From Alteromonas sp. 5E99-2 (GTDB lineage Bacteria; Pseudomonadota; Gammaproteobacteria; Enterobacterales; Alteromonadaceae): a stretch of DNA of 64,000 nt. Made by a program: the position numbers and the translations under genes. The notes beneath the pieces were generated by a model. The model worked only from the letters and a program-made list of their open reading frames with translations. It did no database searches and was not told where the DNA came from. Every line of letters starts with the position of its first letter. Within the stretch, counting starts at the first letter, position 1. Location of the stretch: the NCBI RefSeq assembly GCF_017368475.1, contig NZ_JAFNJE010000002.1, positions 1 through 64,000 of the forward strand. Reading direction: 5' to 3'. Shown here one piece after another: positions 1 to 9,063 of this stretch.

Positions 1-60
1 CTTACTTGCTTGACTGATCCCTAAACCCAACTCGTTGAGTCATTTACCTGTCGAAGCGGA

Positions 61-122
61 GGCGCATTCTACAGAATATATGGGAGGCGTCAACCTTATT
101 ATTTAATAAATATTAAAATAGC
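61..122 (-). promoter_or_regulatory. rRNA P1-type promoter (stable-RNA operon leader)
   Basis: Read on the minus strand, a TTGACG -35 element (88-93) and a TAGAAT -10 element (66-71) are separated by 16 bases. The -10 is followed directly by the GC-rich discriminator GCGCCTCCGC, and the -35 is preceded by an AT-rich stretch (96-122) of the UP-element kind. A 16-base spacer, a GCGCC-type discriminator and an UP element are the hallmarks of enterobacterial rrn P1 promoters, which are controlled by ppGpp/DksA and initiating NTP. I infer that an rRNA (or large tRNA) operon begins here and runs leftward out of the window; the genes themselves are not visible. Confidence 0.75.
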
Positions 123-298
123 GTAATCTTATTAATACAACTGGCAGATAACACCAATTTGCAACTACAATTCATAGTGAGTTGGAAGTTTGTAGACTAA
201 TACCGTAATATTTGTAATAGAATATTGTTCATATTGTTACAAATGCGTAAACTACATTTGCTGCTATTCATCAATAACAAACATAATAGGTAAAAAAA

Positions 299-751
299 AT
301 GAATACTCGAGTTATATTAGCTGTAATCCTAAGCACCGTTTTTGCAATTGGTGCTGGATTACTTTTTCCAGAAGTAGTACCCGCCAAATCTTCCAGTATT
401 GGCATATACGTTTTATTAGCTTGTCTAATTGTTACCTTTACATCGTTAACTGTAAATAAGTCGTTACCATCAGAACAAAGTAATGATTCAGATACTGAAA
501 CAACTACATTATATGTAGGTAACCTTCCTTATAAGGCGAATGAAGAGGCTGTTAGACAGTTTTTTGATACTCATGTTTCGGTCCACTCCGTTCGCTTAAT
601 GAAAGATAAAAGGACAGGAAAGCGTAAAGGATATGGTTTTATAGAAGTTGTTACGAATAACGTTGATGGTGCAATAGATAAATTGAACGATATCGTATTT
701 CAAGAAAGAACATTAAAAGTTCGCCCAGCTAAAGATAAAGTAGAAGGCTAA
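299..751 (+). CDS. Membrane-anchored RRM-domain RNA-binding protein
   Basis: This 150-residue protein has two hydrophobic segments at the N terminus (about residues 5-25 and 33-51), a short Ser/Asp-rich linker, and one RNA recognition motif (about 70-146). Both RNP signatures are visible: RNP2 as LYVGNLP and RNP1 as KGYGFIEV. Bacterial RRM proteins are usually small soluble proteins of about 80-100 residues, so the membrane part is an addition that would place RNA binding at the cytoplasmic face of the inner membrane. The ATG is preceded by a weak AGG at a usable distance. The gene stands alone and ends at a 24-base perfect palindrome shared with its convergent neighbour. The RNA target is unknown. 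Confidence 0.85.
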   Translation: MNTRVILAVILSTVFAIGAGLLFPEVVPAKSSSIGIYVLLACLIVTFTSLTVNKSLPSEQSNDSDTETTTLYVGNLPYKANEEAVRQFFDTHVSVHSVRLMKDKRTGKRKGYGFIEVVTNNVDGAIDKLNDIVFQERTLKVRPAKDKVEG

Positions 752-764
752 TCACATTTCGTTG

Positions 765-788
765 AGGTGGCCTTAATTAAGGCCACCT
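765..788. terminator. Perfect 24-base palindrome between convergent genes
   Basis: AGGTGGCCTTAA followed by its exact reverse complement gives a stem of up to 10 base pairs with an AATT loop. It lies between two convergent genes and contains the stop codon of the minus-strand gene (773-775). No real T-run follows on either strand, so it is at best an imperfect bidirectional intrinsic terminator; its position is the main support. Confidence 0.55.
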
Positions 789-1945
789 ATAATTCGATTA
801 TTAAATTGATTGAATTCATTGATAGCCGAAATCAGATCAGGCGTTCTCACTTCTTCCCCTAATGTATTAACTATTCCATTAACTATATTTGAATAGTCAT
901 CTCCTGTTTCCAATAACTGGCGAGATTGATCAATAGATTGTAATAAATCAGCAATGTATTGCCTTACTGGCCGCTGCTCAGATGAATCCGCTAAGTTGTC
1001 TTCATTGTAGTTTTGAACATTTTCATAGGCTTGTACTGAGGATACTGATTGTCCGCGAGTTAATTGCACCGAAAACGTAGAGAGCTCTTGCTGATCAAAC
1101 CCAAGCTCTAATGCTTGTTCAAATGCGTTAACAATATCGCCGTTAAAGAATTCATCAGCTACGTTCGCTATTTGTCCAACCAAATCATTTATCGCAAATA
1201 GCTCGTCTTCTTCTAAACTGCCGCTAACTGAAATTTCTATTCCTAATCTTTCAAAGTTACTTACCGTCTGGCGAATATCTGTTTGATCGGAATCTAGGTT
1301 ACTTATACTTTCCGATGAAGAAGTAGCACTGCGAGCTTGAGCAAAATTGATAGTAACGTTATCTCCGTCTCTAGTACGTATAGAAACATCGGCACTGGAA
1401 AAAGAACTAACACTTTCTTCGACTACATCGATGGGAGAAAATACCGTTTCTCTCAATTGGTCTATTTTGTCACCAAGAGAGCGCTCAACATTGTCAATTC
1501 CAGCAGATAGCTCATCATCTAAAACACCAGATAGGTCGTTGCGAGCTGCTGATATACCACGGCTAATGCCTGAAGACGCCTGTTCAAACAAACTATTCAA
1601 CTCTTCATCATCTGTGCCTGAGCGAGCAGCATTTTGAATAACCCGGCTCACAAAACCAAATACGTTATCGACAACTTCTTCGAAATCAAACAAAGAATCA
1701 CTTTCTTGCTCTTCAGACACAGAAGAGCGCTGCGGCCGTTGTTCATCGATTTCCAAGTTACGTTCAAAAGATTGTGACAATGCAGTAAACGCCACTGTGT
1801 ACTTAGAACTTAATGTGCTTTCTATATTCGCATTAAATTCACGTGCTTGGCGTAAACCTGATTCTTGAAGTTGTTTGTCTATGGCTTGGTCTGGCGATAC
1901 TGCTGCTTGGCTACCAAGAAAAGACTTAATGTCGCCGATACTCAT
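773..1945 (-). CDS. DUF5610-like hypothetical protein
   Basis: This is a 390-residue acidic, Ser/Gln/Asp-rich protein with no signal peptide and no membrane segment. The region around residues 85-150 (FEEVVDNVFGFV, then repeated small-residue helices ending near SAARNDLSG) resembles the DUF5610 family found in Vibrio, Shewanella and Pseudomonas; I recognise this by pattern only. The rest is low-complexity and probably partly disordered or coiled. Family function is unknown. The ATG has an upstream GAGG-type ribosome binding site (rc of actcctc). It is monocistronic, convergent with the RRM gene, and shares its divergent upstream region with trmA. Confidence 0.7.
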   Translation of the reverse strand: MSIGDIKSFLGSQAAVSPDQAIDKQLQESGLRQAREFNANIESTLSSKYTVAFTALSQSFERNLEIDEQRPQRSSVSEEQESDSLFDFEEVVDNVFGFVSRVIQNAARSGTDDEELNSLFEQASSGISRGISAARNDLSGVLDDELSAGIDNVERSLGDKIDQLRETVFSPIDVVEESVSSFSSADVSIRTRDGDNVTINFAQARSATSSSESISNLDSDQTDIRQTVSNFERLGIEISVSGSLEEDELFAINDLVGQIANVADEFFNGDIVNAFEQALELGFDQQELSTFSVQLTRGQSVSSVQAYENVQNYNEDNLADSSEQRPVRQYIADLLQSIDQSRQLLETGDDYSNIVNGIVNTLGEEVRTPDLISAINEFNQFNNRIIGGLN

Positions 1946-2069
1946 AAAATACTCCTCATTACCCTCAACTATATATCGACCTTCTCACTGTAATGTTTAA
2001 TTTTTTTAGTTTGCAGACTGTTCTACAAACATTAAAATACCCGCCGAAATAAATATTAAGAAGCGTTTT

Positions 2070-3164
2070 ATGGCAAATGAAGTTGGTATGTCGCCTTATA
2101 CAGAACAATTGACGGAAAAAGCGGAAACGCTCAGTCATCTATTAAGTCAATTTTCTGCACCGCAGCTTTCAGTGCATGAATCTGCACCAGAGCATTACAG
2201 AATGCGTGCAGAATTTAGAGTTTGGCATGAAGGTGATGATCTCTATCACATAATGTTTGATAAACAGACTAAATCGCAATATCGCGTAGATCAGTTCCCT
2301 CCCGCTTGTGTTCAAATAAATAAAGCCATGGATGTGTTAATCCGTTATTTAAGAACAAATTGGGTACTGCGTAAAAAACTATTCCAGATTGATTACCTAT
2401 CAGGTCTAAGCGGTGAGCTTGTGGTTAGTTTGTTGTACCACAGAAAATTAGATGAAGAATGGGAAAGAGAAATTCGCATTTTAAAGGAAAGCTTAGAATC
2501 AACACTTCCAATCAATTTTATCGGCCGTGCAAAAAAACAAAAAATAGTCATTGAACAAGACTACATCACCGAGAAACTTGAGATTAGCAATACGCCATAT
2601 TTATTCAAACATATTGAAAATAGCTTCACTCAGCCTAACGCCAATGTAAATATTAAAATGATTGAGTGGGCAAAAAGCATAGCTGCTACTTGTAGTGGTG
2701 ATTTGCTAGAACTCTATTGTGGTGCAGGAAACTTCAGTATTCCCTTGTCTGAAGATTTCCATCGTGTGATAGGAACCGAAATTGCAAAGCCTTCAGTAGA
2801 CGCAGCGCAATACAATATTGAAATGAATAAGGTGACAAACCTGGATATCGTCCGTTTGTCAGCAGAAGAGTTTGTGCAAGCATTAAAAGGACAGCGCACG
2901 TTTAGACGTCTCGCTCATGTTGACTTGTCTGAATTTAAATTTGAAACCGTTTTAGTCGACCCTCCTAGAGCAGGGCTAGATGAACAAACACTTAGCTATA
3001 TCCAAGATTTCGACAATATTTTTTATATTTCATGCAACCCAGACACGCTTATTGAGAATTTAAAAACCTTATGCGTTACCCATGATATAAAACATGCAGC
3101 ACTGTTTGATCAATTTCCCTTTACTCACCATATGGAGTCTGGTGTATTTTTAACGAGAAAATGA
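2070..3164 (+). CDS. trmA: tRNA (uracil-5-)-methyltransferase TrmA
   Basis: TrmA makes 5-methyluridine at position 54 of the T-loop of tRNAs using S-adenosylmethionine. The 364-residue product matches E. coli TrmA (366) along its whole length: [12 protein letters not shown] near the N terminus, [14 protein letters not shown], the SAM-binding [11 protein letters not shown] (about 212-222), ATEIAKPS-like [17 protein letters not shown], the nucleophilic cysteine in ISCNP (C322) and the catalytic base in HHMESG (E356). There is no TRAM domain, as expected for TrmA rather than RlmC/RlmD. The first ATG follows an AAGAAG sequence; an in-frame ATG at 2088 is a possible but less supported start. It converges on fabR with a 4-base gap. 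Confidence 0.97.
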   Translation: MANEVGMSPYTEQLTEKAETLSHLLSQFSAPQLSVHESAPEHYRMRAEFRVWHEGDDLYHIMFDKQTKSQYRVDQFPPACVQINKAMDVLIRYLRTNWVLRKKLFQIDYLSGLSGELVVSLLYHRKLDEEWEREIRILKESLESTLPINFIGRAKKQKIVIEQDYITEKLEISNTPYLFKHIENSFTQPNANVNIKMIEWAKSIAATCSGDLLELYCGAGNFSIPLSEDFHRVIGTEIAKPSVDAAQYNIEMNKVTNLDIVRLSAEEFVQALKGQRTFRRLAHVDLSEFKFETVLVDPPRAGLDEQTLSYIQDFDNIFYISCNPDTLIENLKTLCVTHDIKHAALFDQFPFTHHMESGVFLTRK

Positions 3165-3168
3165 AACT

Positions 3169-3765
3169 CTAAATTCTCGCTGCACTAGCCCCTAATAAAA
3201 CGAATCTAAGTTGATTTTTAACGCGTAACCCTATTTGTTTACGCGTCTCTTTATCTGCTTCTAAAGCTTCAGCACCCGCACTAAACACTAGTTTAACCAT
3301 GGCTTCAGCTTGCAAGTACGCTAAATGTCGCGAAACCTTTTGTTTCTCGATGGTATAGTCAGTCAACTCATCAATAAAATGTTGAATTTCCCGTGATACC
3401 GCTAAACGGTATGCTGGTGACGTTCCTGTATGCTCTCGAAGCAACACTCTAAATACATTCTTGTTGGCAGAAATAAATTCCATAAAAGTATCTACTGAAA
3501 TACTGACTACACCTCCACCAGTAGCAATACGGCGCCTGGCTTGACGCATAAGCTGGCGCAGTGCAAGGCCGGCTTCGTCAACTAATGTTAACCCAAGCTC
3601 GTCGATATCTTTGAAATGACGATAAAAAGAAGTAGGCGCGATACCAGCTTCACGTGCAACTTCTCTTAAGCTTATTGCCGATAAACTTTTATTTTCATCT
3701 AGTAACACAAAAGCCGCGCTGATGATTTTTTGTCGTGTTTTTTGTTTCTGTTCTTGTCTACTCAT
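3169..3765 (-). CDS. fabR: TetR-family fatty acid repressor FabR
   Basis: FabR represses unsaturated fatty acid synthesis genes by sensing the acyl-ACP/acyl-CoA pool. The 198-residue protein has an N-terminal TetR helix-turn-helix (about residues 10-57; [20 protein letters not shown] is the recognition region) and the FabR-type ligand domain with [10 protein letters not shown] and AEAMVKLVF, close to E. coli FabR in length. Divergent placement next to an acyl-CoA desaturase, with a FabR-type palindrome between them, supports a role in controlling membrane unsaturation. No membrane segment or other domain is present. Confidence 0.93.
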   Translation of the reverse strand: MSRQEQKQKTRQKIISAAFVLLDENKSLSAISLREVAREAGIAPTSFYRHFKDIDELGLTLVDEAGLALRQLMRQARRRIATGGGVVSISVDTFMEFISANKNVFRVLLREHTGTSPAYRLAVSREIQHFIDELTDYTIEKQKVSRHLAYLQAEAMVKLVFSAGAEALEADKETRKQIGLRVKNQLRFVLLGASAARI

Positions 3766-3838
3766 TACAGTTAACTTATCACAATAGTGTCAATTTCAAC
3801 CCTAATTAGTTGCACAAAACGTAACTAACAGTTAAATT

Positions 3839-3856
3839 AGCGCACACTTGTAAGCT
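3839..3856. promoter_or_regulatory. Probable FabR operator
   Basis: AGCGCACACTTGTAAGCT is an imperfect 18-base palindrome: the two half-sites share AGC..ACA (AGCGCACAC and AGCTTACAA). The AGC-N2-ACA-N2-TGT-N2-GCT arrangement fits the FabR/FadR-region operator type known from fabA and fabB promoters. It lies 14 bases before the desaturase start codon and about 75 bases from the fabR start, where bound repressor would block desaturase transcription. The match is by eye. Confidence 0.6.
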
Positions 3857-3870
3857 GAAATAAATAAATT

Positions 3871-5001
3871 ATGCCAAAACCCCCTTTATTGAAACTCAAT
3901 GTAGCCATTTTTACTATAACTGGTTTCATATCTTTATTTTTCGTGCCTTATTGGGCCATGACTGCGGGTTTTGACTCCATAGAAATCCTAACAGCTATTT
4001 TCCTGTTTTTCTTTACTGGAATGTCGATTACTGGTGGTTATCACCGACTGTGGTCACATAAAACCTACGATGCGCATCCTATTGTAAAAGTCGTTTACGC
4101 CATTGGCGGTGCGATGGCACTCCAAAATAGTATTTTGCATTGGAGCTCAGATCATAGAATACATCACAGGTACGTGGATGATGTAGATAAAGACCCTTAC
4201 TCAGCTAAAAAAGGCCTATGGTTTTCCCATATTGGTTGGATGCTACGGGAATATCATACAAATAAGCACACTAATTACGAAAACTGTAAAGACTTACAAA
4301 AAGATAAAGTTGTCATGTGGCAGCACAACCATTATATCGCAATAGTACTTGTTGCAAATTTTGGTATTACTGCACTACTCGGTTGGTTAAATGGCAACGT
4401 GCTAAGTATGGTTTTATTGGCTGGTGTATTTAGACTTGTCGCTGTTCATCATGTCACATTTTTCATCAACTCCTTAGCTCATTATTGGGGTAAACGACCC
4501 TACACAGAAAGTAATACTGCTAGAGATAATGGCATATTGGCGTTTTTTACTTTTGGCGAGGGATACCATAATTACCATCATATTTTCGAATATGACTACA
4601 GGAATGGCATTCGTTGGTGGCAATACGATCCAACAAAATGGATGATTCGCGGACTCTCTTTTATAAATTTAACTTTTAATTTGCGTAAATGCCCTGAAGA
4701 ACGCATTGAAAAAGCTAAAGCAGCGTTGCAGCTCAAAAAAGCACAAGCGAGAGTTTTACAACTTCCTAATTCAGAATTGATAAAAAGTAAACTCCAAGCA
4801 GAATATGAACAACTCTGCGTACAGCTTGTGGAGTATTATTCGACAAAGCGAAAAATACTTACTCAGCGACATAGTGAACTGAAGATCTCTGTCGAGAAAT
4901 TAGAACTAGATGAAAAATTGAAAGAATTGAAAAAAGCGCTGCTTGTTCAAAAACAACACTGGCAGGAGCTACTTGTTCAATCTCACGCGACTGCAACCTA
5001 A
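3871..5001 (+). CDS. Acyl-CoA desaturase (membrane di-iron, delta-9 type)
   Basis: Integral-membrane fatty acid desaturase that introduces a cis double bond using O2 and electrons from a reductase. The three histidine boxes that bind the di-iron centre are present: HRLWSH (58-63), HRIHH (95-99) and HNYHH (about residue 235). Hydrophobic segments lie at about 10-30, 37-55, 70-90, 153-170 and 175-195. Beyond residue 250 the protein carries a long Lys/Glu/Leu-rich extension to 376 that looks coiled-coil, as in other marine gammaproteobacterial desaturases of this family. The start ATG has only a weak ribosome binding site. Divergent fabR and the operator at 3839-3856 suggest repression when unsaturated lipids are abundant. 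Partner reductase is not in the window. Confidence 0.92.
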   Translation: MPKPPLLKLNVAIFTITGFISLFFVPYWAMTAGFDSIEILTAIFLFFFTGMSITGGYHRLWSHKTYDAHPIVKVVYAIGGAMALQNSILHWSSDHRIHHRYVDDVDKDPYSAKKGLWFSHIGWMLREYHTNKHTNYENCKDLQKDKVVMWQHNHYIAIVLVANFGITALLGWLNGNVLSMVLLAGVFRLVAVHHVTFFINSLAHYWGKRPYTESNTARDNGILAFFTFGEGYHNYHHIFEYDYRNGIRWWQYDPTKWMIRGLSFINLTFNLRKCPEERIEKAKAALQLKKAQARVLQLPNSELIKSKLQAEYEQLCVQLVEYYSTKRKILTQRHSELKISVEKLELDEKLKELKKALLVQKQHWQELLVQSHATAT

Positions 5002-5010
5002 TAAACGCAC

Positions 5011-5034
5011 GCCGGTGCTGCACCGGCTTGCAAC
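5011..5034. terminator. Hairpin between convergent genes
   Basis: GCCGGT-GCTGC-ACCGGC (5011-5027) forms a GC-rich hairpin directly between the convergent stop codons of the desaturase and the c-di-GMP gene. It is followed on the plus strand by a T-rich tail a few bases later and on the minus strand by GTTTATT, so it may serve both directions. Confidence 0.6.
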
Positions 5035-5035
5035 T

Positions 5036-7261
5036 TTATTTTTGTTCTTTTAGCAGCGCCATTACGTCATTAAAAGGCATTGGCTTCGCAAATAAGTAAC
5101 CTTGCGCTTCATCACAGCCTAATTTAATCATAGTATTTGCTTGTTCTCTGGTTTCTACACCTTCAGCAATGGTACTCAGACCTAGCTTATTTCCTAATGA
5201 AACTATGGTTTCAGCAATAAATGCCGCATTTCCACTTTTGATTTCACCAACGAAAGAACGATCGACTTTTAATCGATCTAAAGGAAATTTCTGTAAATAG
5301 CTCATTGATGAAAACCCCGTACCAAAATCATCTACAGCAATTGCTATTCCATGACTCTTCAGCTTCCTTAACGCATCAACGACAAGTTGAGGTTCATCCA
5401 TTACCACTGATTCTGTTATTTCAAGTTCCAGTTGCTCTGGTTTACAATTGTATCGAGCTAAAGTCGAGAGCACTTTTTCTACGAACAGCTTGTCTCTAAA
5501 TTGAGGGATAGATACGTTCACCGCTACTCGCAAATCACCGAAACCGGCTTCAGACAGTTCTAACAACCTACGACAAGATTCTTCTAATACCCACTGGCCA
5601 ATTTCAACAATAAGGCCTGAGTATTCAGCCAAGGGAACGAAAACCACCGGAGGAATATAACTGCCCTCACCATCAGGCCAGCGCAGTAAGCCTTCCATCC
5701 CTATAATTTTTTCAGTGGACAAATCTACTTGTGGCTGGAACCATAGCTGCAACCTACGTTCTGCAAATTCATCTCTAAGCCGGCGTATCAAATTAATACG
5801 ATACGAAGTTTCTTGTTCAACTTCAGGAACGAAAATAGCATAACTATCACTTAAGCTTTCCTTCGCAATATTCAAAGCAATATTGGCTCGTTTTAAAAGC
5901 GTAGTGCCTTCTTGTTTATCATTTTTGTATTCACATAAACCAATTTTCACATTGATTGGAAGCGTATAGTCTCCCGCTACAAAAGCATGCTGAAAAACAC
6001 GATCAATCTCTACCTGATTAACTTTCTCTGCAAGGCCTACAAGACCGTAAATATCAGCGCTGATCCTAGCAACGATGACAGACTCATCAAACGTTTCTCT
6101 CAACTTTTCCGCTACTGCTTGTAATAACTTGTTACCTGAGTCTTGCCCCAAACCATTATTAATATCGGAAAAATGGTTAATATCAACGAGTGCGATATTA
6201 AATATTTCAGAGTTGTACGCTTTGAGGCTATCTAACGAATTAATGAACTGAGTGCGATTGGGTAATTTTGTCAACCAATCCTTAAACGCCGCATTTCTCA
6301 ATTCTTGAAATAAATAAACATTTTCATACCCCACAGAAATACTTGATATAAATACTTCAATTAAACTCCTATCTATATCATTGAGTTCATGAGTAGTCTT
6401 TAGATAAACCGCTGCTTCATATCCAGCTCCATTCAAATACAATGCAGTAAACGAATTTTCATATACATGGCTTTTTATCTTCAAACACCGTGTTATTGAA
6501 TCTGAAATGCGTTTATCAACTATACGCTGAATTGGTTCATTAATATAAGCTGCGTAATCACCAGCAGCTCCTAATATGTAGATCTCATCATCTGACCGAT
6601 CTAAAATTCGTCCAGCCTGCGCGCACACAAGACCTTCAGCTTCCAAACCAATTAAAGACGTAATTTGTGTGATAGCCCCTTCACAAAACCCTTTCACTGA
6701 ATGTTCTTCTAATACATTTGCAGAAGATTCAATGATCTTCTTTAATCCAACACGACTTTGATTGATGGTGATGATTTGACGATAGGAACGCAGACATGAA
6801 ATAACTGACGTCATCAATTTAGCACGTGTCAGCTCGGTTTTCGTTTTATAGTCGTTGATGTCGTAATTTTTAATGACATCTTCTTCTGGAGCAAAACCAG
6901 GTTGCCCAGTTCGAAGTATAATTCTGGGTTCGTGTAAATGGAGAGTGTCGCGAAGATATTGAATAACATGGAAACCAGAATCATCTGTTTCCATCACAAC
7001 ATCTAAAAGAATAATAGCGAGCTCATTACCTAATTCATCAATGATGCTTTTAGCTTCACTTTCCGAATAAGCATGCAAAAATTCAAGCTGTCTGTTATTA
7101 AACACCATATCAGAAAGCGCTAAACGTGTTACTGCGTGAATTTCTTCATCATCATCAACTATAAGAAGCTTCCAAGGCTTATCTAGCCCAGGGGCATCAC
7201 TCGAGTAGTGAGTATCCTCTAAAAATACTAACCTATCGTTCTCATAGTCATCTGCAGCCAT
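5036..7261 (-). CDS. REC-DUF3369-GGDEF-EAL c-di-GMP signalling protein
   Basis: A 741-residue cytosolic response regulator. Order: receiver domain (about 30-150; acidic pocket VDDDEE at 35-40, phospho-acceptor D87 in LLDVVM), DUF3369 sensory domain (about 165-320), GGDEF-like domain (about 325-480) and EAL phosphodiesterase domain (about 485-741). The GGDEF signature is replaced by ISADIYG, so diguanylate cyclase activity is unlikely. The EAL domain keeps its catalytic landmarks: EGLLRW (E of EAL kept, A replaced by G), NVSIPQF, DDFGTGFSS, and AEGVE. The likely role is phosphorylation-controlled c-di-GMP breakdown. No sensor kinase gene is adjacent. Membrane segments are absent. Confidence 0.93.
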   Translation of the reverse strand: MAADDYENDRLVFLEDTHYSSDAPGLDKPWKLLIVDDDEEIHAVTRLALSDMVFNNRQLEFLHAYSESEAKSIIDELGNELAIILLDVVMETDDSGFHVIQYLRDTLHLHEPRIILRTGQPGFAPEEDVIKNYDINDYKTKTELTRAKLMTSVISCLRSYRQIITINQSRVGLKKIIESSANVLEEHSVKGFCEGAITQITSLIGLEAEGLVCAQAGRILDRSDDEIYILGAAGDYAAYINEPIQRIVDKRISDSITRCLKIKSHVYENSFTALYLNGAGYEAAVYLKTTHELNDIDRSLIEVFISSISVGYENVYLFQELRNAAFKDWLTKLPNRTQFINSLDSLKAYNSEIFNIALVDINHFSDINNGLGQDSGNKLLQAVAEKLRETFDESVIVARISADIYGLVGLAEKVNQVEIDRVFQHAFVAGDYTLPINVKIGLCEYKNDKQEGTTLLKRANIALNIAKESLSDSYAIFVPEVEQETSYRINLIRRLRDEFAERRLQLWFQPQVDLSTEKIIGMEGLLRWPDGEGSYIPPVVFVPLAEYSGLIVEIGQWVLEESCRRLLELSEAGFGDLRVAVNVSIPQFRDKLFVEKVLSTLARYNCKPEQLELEITESVVMDEPQLVVDALRKLKSHGIAIAVDDFGTGFSSMSYLQKFPLDRLKVDRSFVGEIKSGNAAFIAETIVSLGNKLGLSTIAEGVETREQANTMIKLGCDEAQGYLFAKPMPFNDVMALLKEQK

Positions 7262-7334
7262 TAGCCAAACTCTTTCATTATGAACTGAGTTATCGTATCG
7301 TAGTAAGATTAAAAAACCAATTAATTAGCATTGT

Positions 7335-7355
7335 TTTAACGTTAATAGCGTTAAA
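7335..7355. promoter_or_regulatory. Inverted repeat in divergent promoter region
   Basis: TTTAACG-ttaatag-CGTTAAA is a perfect 7-base inverted repeat with a 7-base spacer in the 141-base gap between the divergent EAL gene and the TIGR03899-like gene. The layout fits a dimeric regulator site, but the regulator is unknown and AT-rich repeats of this length also occur by chance. Confidence 0.3.
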
Positions 7356-7402
7356 CTCTAATACTTACTTAAAATTATTTACTCTATTAGTATGATCTAT
7401 TG

Positions 7403-8311
7403 ATGAAAATTGAACCTAATAGCACTGTTAATTTCACAGTTAAAACAACTGCGAAATCAGTCGAGCCCAAACAAAAATCAAATGAGCCTTCTCGTGGGCC
7501 TCGTACTGCAACTAAATCTTCGGATAAAATTGCTCAAAAAATTAATCGATGGTTTGCGCCTATTGGTTTATCTTCGAATGCTGAATATGTTGACTACAAT
7601 GCAAAATCTGTAGCTGCACGACGCCACCAAGATATACGAAAAGTTAAACGTATTGAAAACCTAAATACCATAATGTCACTAGCAACCAATGTAGCAGTCG
7701 CAGATGTATCAGAAGAAAATATTGACCCAGATTGGTTTTATGCATTTATTGATCTTGCGGAGAACATTTACACACCTGAGATGCAGGAAGTTTGGGGAAA
7801 AATACTTGCCGTTGAAGTTAGTCGACCAGGTAGTTTCTCTCTTAGAAGTTTAGAAACATTAAGAAAACTAACTCAACGGGATGCTTTATTATTTGCCAAA
7901 GCGTGTAAACTAGCGAGTAGAAAATCTGGTGATACTGTACCTCAAATAATTTCTCACTATCACCAACGTAAAACACTATCTACGTTGTTTTTTAATACAA
8001 AATCAAAGCCTATCAATTTAGGTCATTTTGGCCTTTCGTACCCATCGCTTCTTACACTTATTGACTTGGGGTTGATTATGCCATCTGAAATAGAAAGTGC
8101 AGAATTGCCATTAGATCAATCTATTCAGTTTAAATGTGGAGAATCGAAGTTAGATATTGAAGCGAAGAAGCACGGCGTTGTTTTAGTTTATTACAAATTC
8201 AGCACCGTGGGCTCTGAGTTATTTTTGTTGTCTCGCAGACAAGAAAATAAAGATTACGTTAACGCCCTTGTTCAAGCTTTGTCGATGGTGTTTAAAATAA
8301 AAGTAAGTTAA
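7403..8311 (+). CDS. TIGR03899/DUF2806-like hypothetical protein
   Basis: This is a 302-residue soluble protein of unknown function. The core (about residues 100-180), with [28 protein letters not shown] and [12 protein letters not shown], is the pattern I associate with TIGR03899 and the related DUF2806 family; this is recognition by motif. The N-terminal 50 residues are basic and Ser/Lys-rich, probably disordered. An in-frame TTG sits directly before the ATG at 7403; the ATG is taken as the start. No good ribosome binding site is seen. It overlaps the 3' end of cysH by 4 bases on the opposite strand, so it is not part of that operon. Confidence 0.7.
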   Translation: MKIEPNSTVNFTVKTTAKSVEPKQKSNEPSRGPRTATKSSDKIAQKINRWFAPIGLSSNAEYVDYNAKSVAARRHQDIRKVKRIENLNTIMSLATNVAVADVSEENIDPDWFYAFIDLAENIYTPEMQEVWGKILAVEVSRPGSFSLRSLETLRKLTQRDALLFAKACKLASRKSGDTVPQIISHYHQRKTLSTLFFNTKSKPINLGHFGLSYPSLLTLIDLGLIMPSEIESAELPLDQSIQFKCGESKLDIEAKKHGVVLVYYKFSTVGSELFLLSRRQENKDYVNALVQALSMVFKIKVS

Positions 8312-9063
8312 ATACCATCGCCAAATTCATGTAGCCCGCACTCTCTTTTTAAGCCAAAAAAGCGAGTATCTTGTTCGCTCATTCCGTCTTCAAGAGAACG
8401 TGTCGTGTGCCAGTCACCAATTGATACATATCCCTTATCCCATAAAGGATGGTATGGCAGATTAAACTGCTTAAGGTACATATGCAGATCTCTATTGGTC
8501 CAGTCAATAATGGGATAAAGCTTAAATTGCTTACCGATCTTTTGCAAAACAGGTAACTTTTCGCGAGAGTCTGACTGACTACGTCGTAACCCTGCAAACC
8601 ATGTTCCGGCTTTCAACTCTTTTAACGCCCGACGCATAGGTTCAACTTTATTCTCTTTATTGTAGCTTTCTATACCTGCAACACCTTGCTCCCAACGTTT
8701 TCCATCAATAGCTTCTTGCCAAGCAGGAGAGCGTTTGGAGCAATACACATGCAAATTTAAGTTTAGCGAACCGGAAAGCTGGTCAATAAATTCGTAGGTT
8801 TCTGCAAATAAATAACCTGTGTCCGTCAATACAACTGGAATAGCAGGTGCTTCAGCAGTCAACATATGCAGCATTACCGCCGACTGAGCGCCAAAACTGG
8901 AAGACACTATATGTTGGCTAGGTAAATTTTTAAGTGCCCACTTAACCCTTTCTACTGCGGAAAGGGTTTCTAAGTACTGGTTCAACTCTACGAGCACACT
9001 AGGGTCGACATTTTCGTCAACCCTAAAGTTCGCAAAATCTACGTTTTCAGCTAGCTGAGTCAT
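8308..9063 (-). CDS. cysH: Phosphoadenosine phosphosulfate (PAPS) reductase
   Basis: CysH reduces PAPS to sulfite with thioredoxin in assimilatory sulfate reduction. The 251-residue protein shows the ATP-PPase-like fold motifs [12 protein letters not shown] (nucleotide loop), [20 protein letters not shown] and, near the C terminus, the catalytic ECGLH cysteine. The paired CC and CxxC cysteines that hold the 4Fe-4S cluster in APS reductases are absent, so the substrate should be PAPS. It is the third gene of cysJ-cysI-cysH and overlaps cysI by 17 bases, consistent with translational coupling. Confidence 0.96.
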   Translation of the reverse strand: MTQLAENVDFANFRVDENVDPSVLVELNQYLETLSAVERVKWALKNLPSQHIVSSSFGAQSAVMLHMLTAEAPAIPVVLTDTGYLFAETYEFIDQLSGSLNLNLHVYCSKRSPAWQEAIDGKRWEQGVAGIESYNKENKVEPMRRALKELKAGTWFAGLRRSQSDSREKLPVLQKIGKQFKLYPIIDWTNRDLHMYLKQFNLPYHPLWDKGYVSIGDWHTTRSLEDGMSEQDTRFFGLKRECGLHEFGDGI

